Assembly: GCA_902492185.1 (NCBI GenBank)
Contig: CABUKY010000007.1
Coordinates: 1-31,541 of the forward strand
Reading direction: 5' to 3'
Source of the DNA: an uncultured Collinsella sp.
GTDB taxonomy: Bacteria; Actinomycetota; Coriobacteriia; Coriobacteriales; Coriobacteriaceae
Length of the DNA stretch: 31,541 nucleotides
In this document: one piece after another, positions 30,620 through 31,541 of the stretch
Layout of the letters: every line of letters starts with the position of its first letter
Position numbering within the stretch: the stretch's first letter is position 1
Position numbers and translations under genes: made by a program
The notes under the pieces: generated by a model
What the model saw: only the letters and a program-made list of their open reading frames with translations
Database searches by the model: none
What the model was told of the DNA's origin: nothing

Positions 30620-31541
30620 CTAGGCCATGAGCAGGCCGGTCTCCGCGACGTTCTTGTACCAGTACGCGCTCGCCTTGGGATAGCGCTTCTGGGTCTCAAA
30701 GTCGATGTAGAACAGGCCATAGCGCTTGTTATAGCCGTTGGTCCAGGAGAACTGGTCCTGCAGCGACCACACAAAGTAACCGTCGACGTTTACGCCGCCG
30801 TCGATCGCCTTGAGGATCCACGCGAGATGCTGGCGCATATAGTCGATGCGAGGGGCGTCGTCGATAAAGCCGTCCTCGAAGTCGTCCTTATAGCCCATGC
30901 CGTTCTCGGTGATGTAGATCTTCTTGTAGTTGGGGTAATCGTTCTTAATGCGCAGCAGCAGGTCGTACAGGCCCTCGGGATAGATGATCCAGTCCCAATC
31001 GGTGGTGGGTACGCCTTCGCGCACGCATGACTCACCCACGCCCTTGAGGAACCAGCGCGAGGAGCCCTTGTCGCCGGTGCCATTGTGGTTGATGTCGTTT
31101 TCGCCCTCGGCGGCACGCAGGAACTGGCACTTGTAGGTGTTGACGCCCAGGCAATCGTTGTAGGGGAGCGCGGCGGTCAGCGCGGTGATGTCCTCGTCGC
31201 GGACGTCGAGCTCGCCGCCGGCGATATGGGCCAGCTTGGTCGCAGCCTCCATGGTGTCGGCTGCATAGTGGCCGCGGAAGGTGGCGTCGAGCACCCAGCG
31301 GTTGTTGATGACGTCGGCCATGCGAGCTGCCTCGCAGTCGGCGGCGTTGTTGGGGTCGAGGGGATACTTGGGCTCTAGGTTCTGGACAATGCCGATCTCG
31401 CCCTCAAAGCCGCCCTCGTGGAAGGCGACGACGGCCTTGGCATGGGCCACCATCATGTTGTGCATGAGCTGGAAGGCCTTATCCAGGCGATACTTCTCGC
31501 CGTGCGGCCAGTTGCCGACGATAAAGCTGCCCTCGGCGGTC
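30620..31541 (-). CDS. GH1 6-phospho-beta-glucosidase/galactosidase, partial (5' end outside window)
   Basis: The last 306 residues of a glycoside hydrolase family 1 enzyme. The nucleophile glutamate lies in KIYITENGMGYKD, followed by the family's YMRQHLAWILKAIDGGVNVDGYFVW, QDQFSW and KRYGLFYID. The basic KRYG and NGYNKRYG region fits the phosphate-binding loop of 6-phospho-glycosidases, which cleave PTS-imported phospho-disaccharides in the cytosol. The acid/base NEP motif and the start codon lie beyond 31541; the frame is open to the edge. Together with the LacE-like EIICB it would form a beta-glycoside uptake and cleavage pair, although the Fic gene lies between them. Confidence 0.9.
   Translation of the reverse strand, partial: TAEGSFIVGNWPHGEKYRLDKAFQLMHNMMVAHAKAVVAFHEGGFEGEIGIVQNLEPKYPLDPNNAADCEAARMADVINNRWVLDATFRGHYAADTMEAATKLAHIAGGELDVRDEDITALTAALPYNDCLGVNTYKCQFLRAAEGENDINHNGTGDKGSSRWFLKGVGESCVREGVPTTDWDWIIYPEGLYDLLLRIKNDYPNYKKIYITENGMGYKDDFEDGFIDDAPRIDYMRQHLAWILKAIDGGVNVDGYFVWSLQDQFSWTNGYNKRYGLFYIDFETQKRYPKASAYWYKNVAETGLLMA

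Overview
The window looks like a chromosomal segment of a high-GC, gut-associated Coriobacteriia member, most probably Collinsella or a close relative. This is inferred from codon usage rich in GCC/CTG/GAG, the mucin-sugar PTS content and the style of the hypothetical proteins; no rRNA or other marker gene is present to prove it.

Region 1 (1-10.4 kb, + strand) is core-like. It holds comF, a hypothetical protein with a possible PD-(D/E)XK-like nuclease motif, a 217 bp inverted-repeat element, a frameshifted substrate-binding lipoprotein, the ribosome hibernation factor hpf, a DegV protein, and a four-gene operon: a hydroxyacid dehydrogenase with a Cys/His-rich tail, a small membrane protein, a HEAT-like protein and an NAD-type isocitrate dehydrogenase. 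A membrane-anchored SurA-like protein follows.

Region 2 (10.4-23.4 kb) is a sugar-utilisation locus best read as N-acetylgalactosamine/galactosamine catabolism by the tagatose-6-phosphate route. A mannose-class PTS (EIIA, YajC, EIIB, EIIC, EIID) imports and phosphorylates the sugar. NagA-type deacetylase, AgaS-type deaminase/isomerase and LacC-type kinase process it, and two mutarotase-family proteins and a YhcH anomerase-like protein assist. A GntR/UTRA regulator lies in the middle, and the same 13 bp palindromic site (TGGTTACTACCAG) occurs at the promoter of the PTS operon and at that of agaS. The tagatose bisphosphate aldolase is not in the window. A tRNA-Thr(CGU), an orphan EIIB paralogue that has lost its phosphorylatable histidine, a second inverted-repeat element and galM close the region.

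Region 3 (23.5-31.5 kb) is accessory. A DeoR regulator is followed by a GntR regulator, a TIM-barrel-like protein of unknown function, a lactose/cellobiose-class EIICB permease, a broken second deoR copy, a Fic protein with a four-half-site palindrome over its promoter, and a partial GH1 6-phospho-beta-glycosidase. The segment from GntR to Fic is bracketed by two arrays of a 57 bp palindromic repeat spaced at about 80 bp (four units at 24404-24701, two at 30389-30525). These arrays are the most unusual structure in the window. Their stems show compensatory base changes between units, and I cannot assign them to a known class.

Thirteen intrinsic-terminator-like hairpins punctuate the operons. 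Several genes (deoR, nagA, the lipoprotein) have remnants or breaks that point to past duplication and decay.
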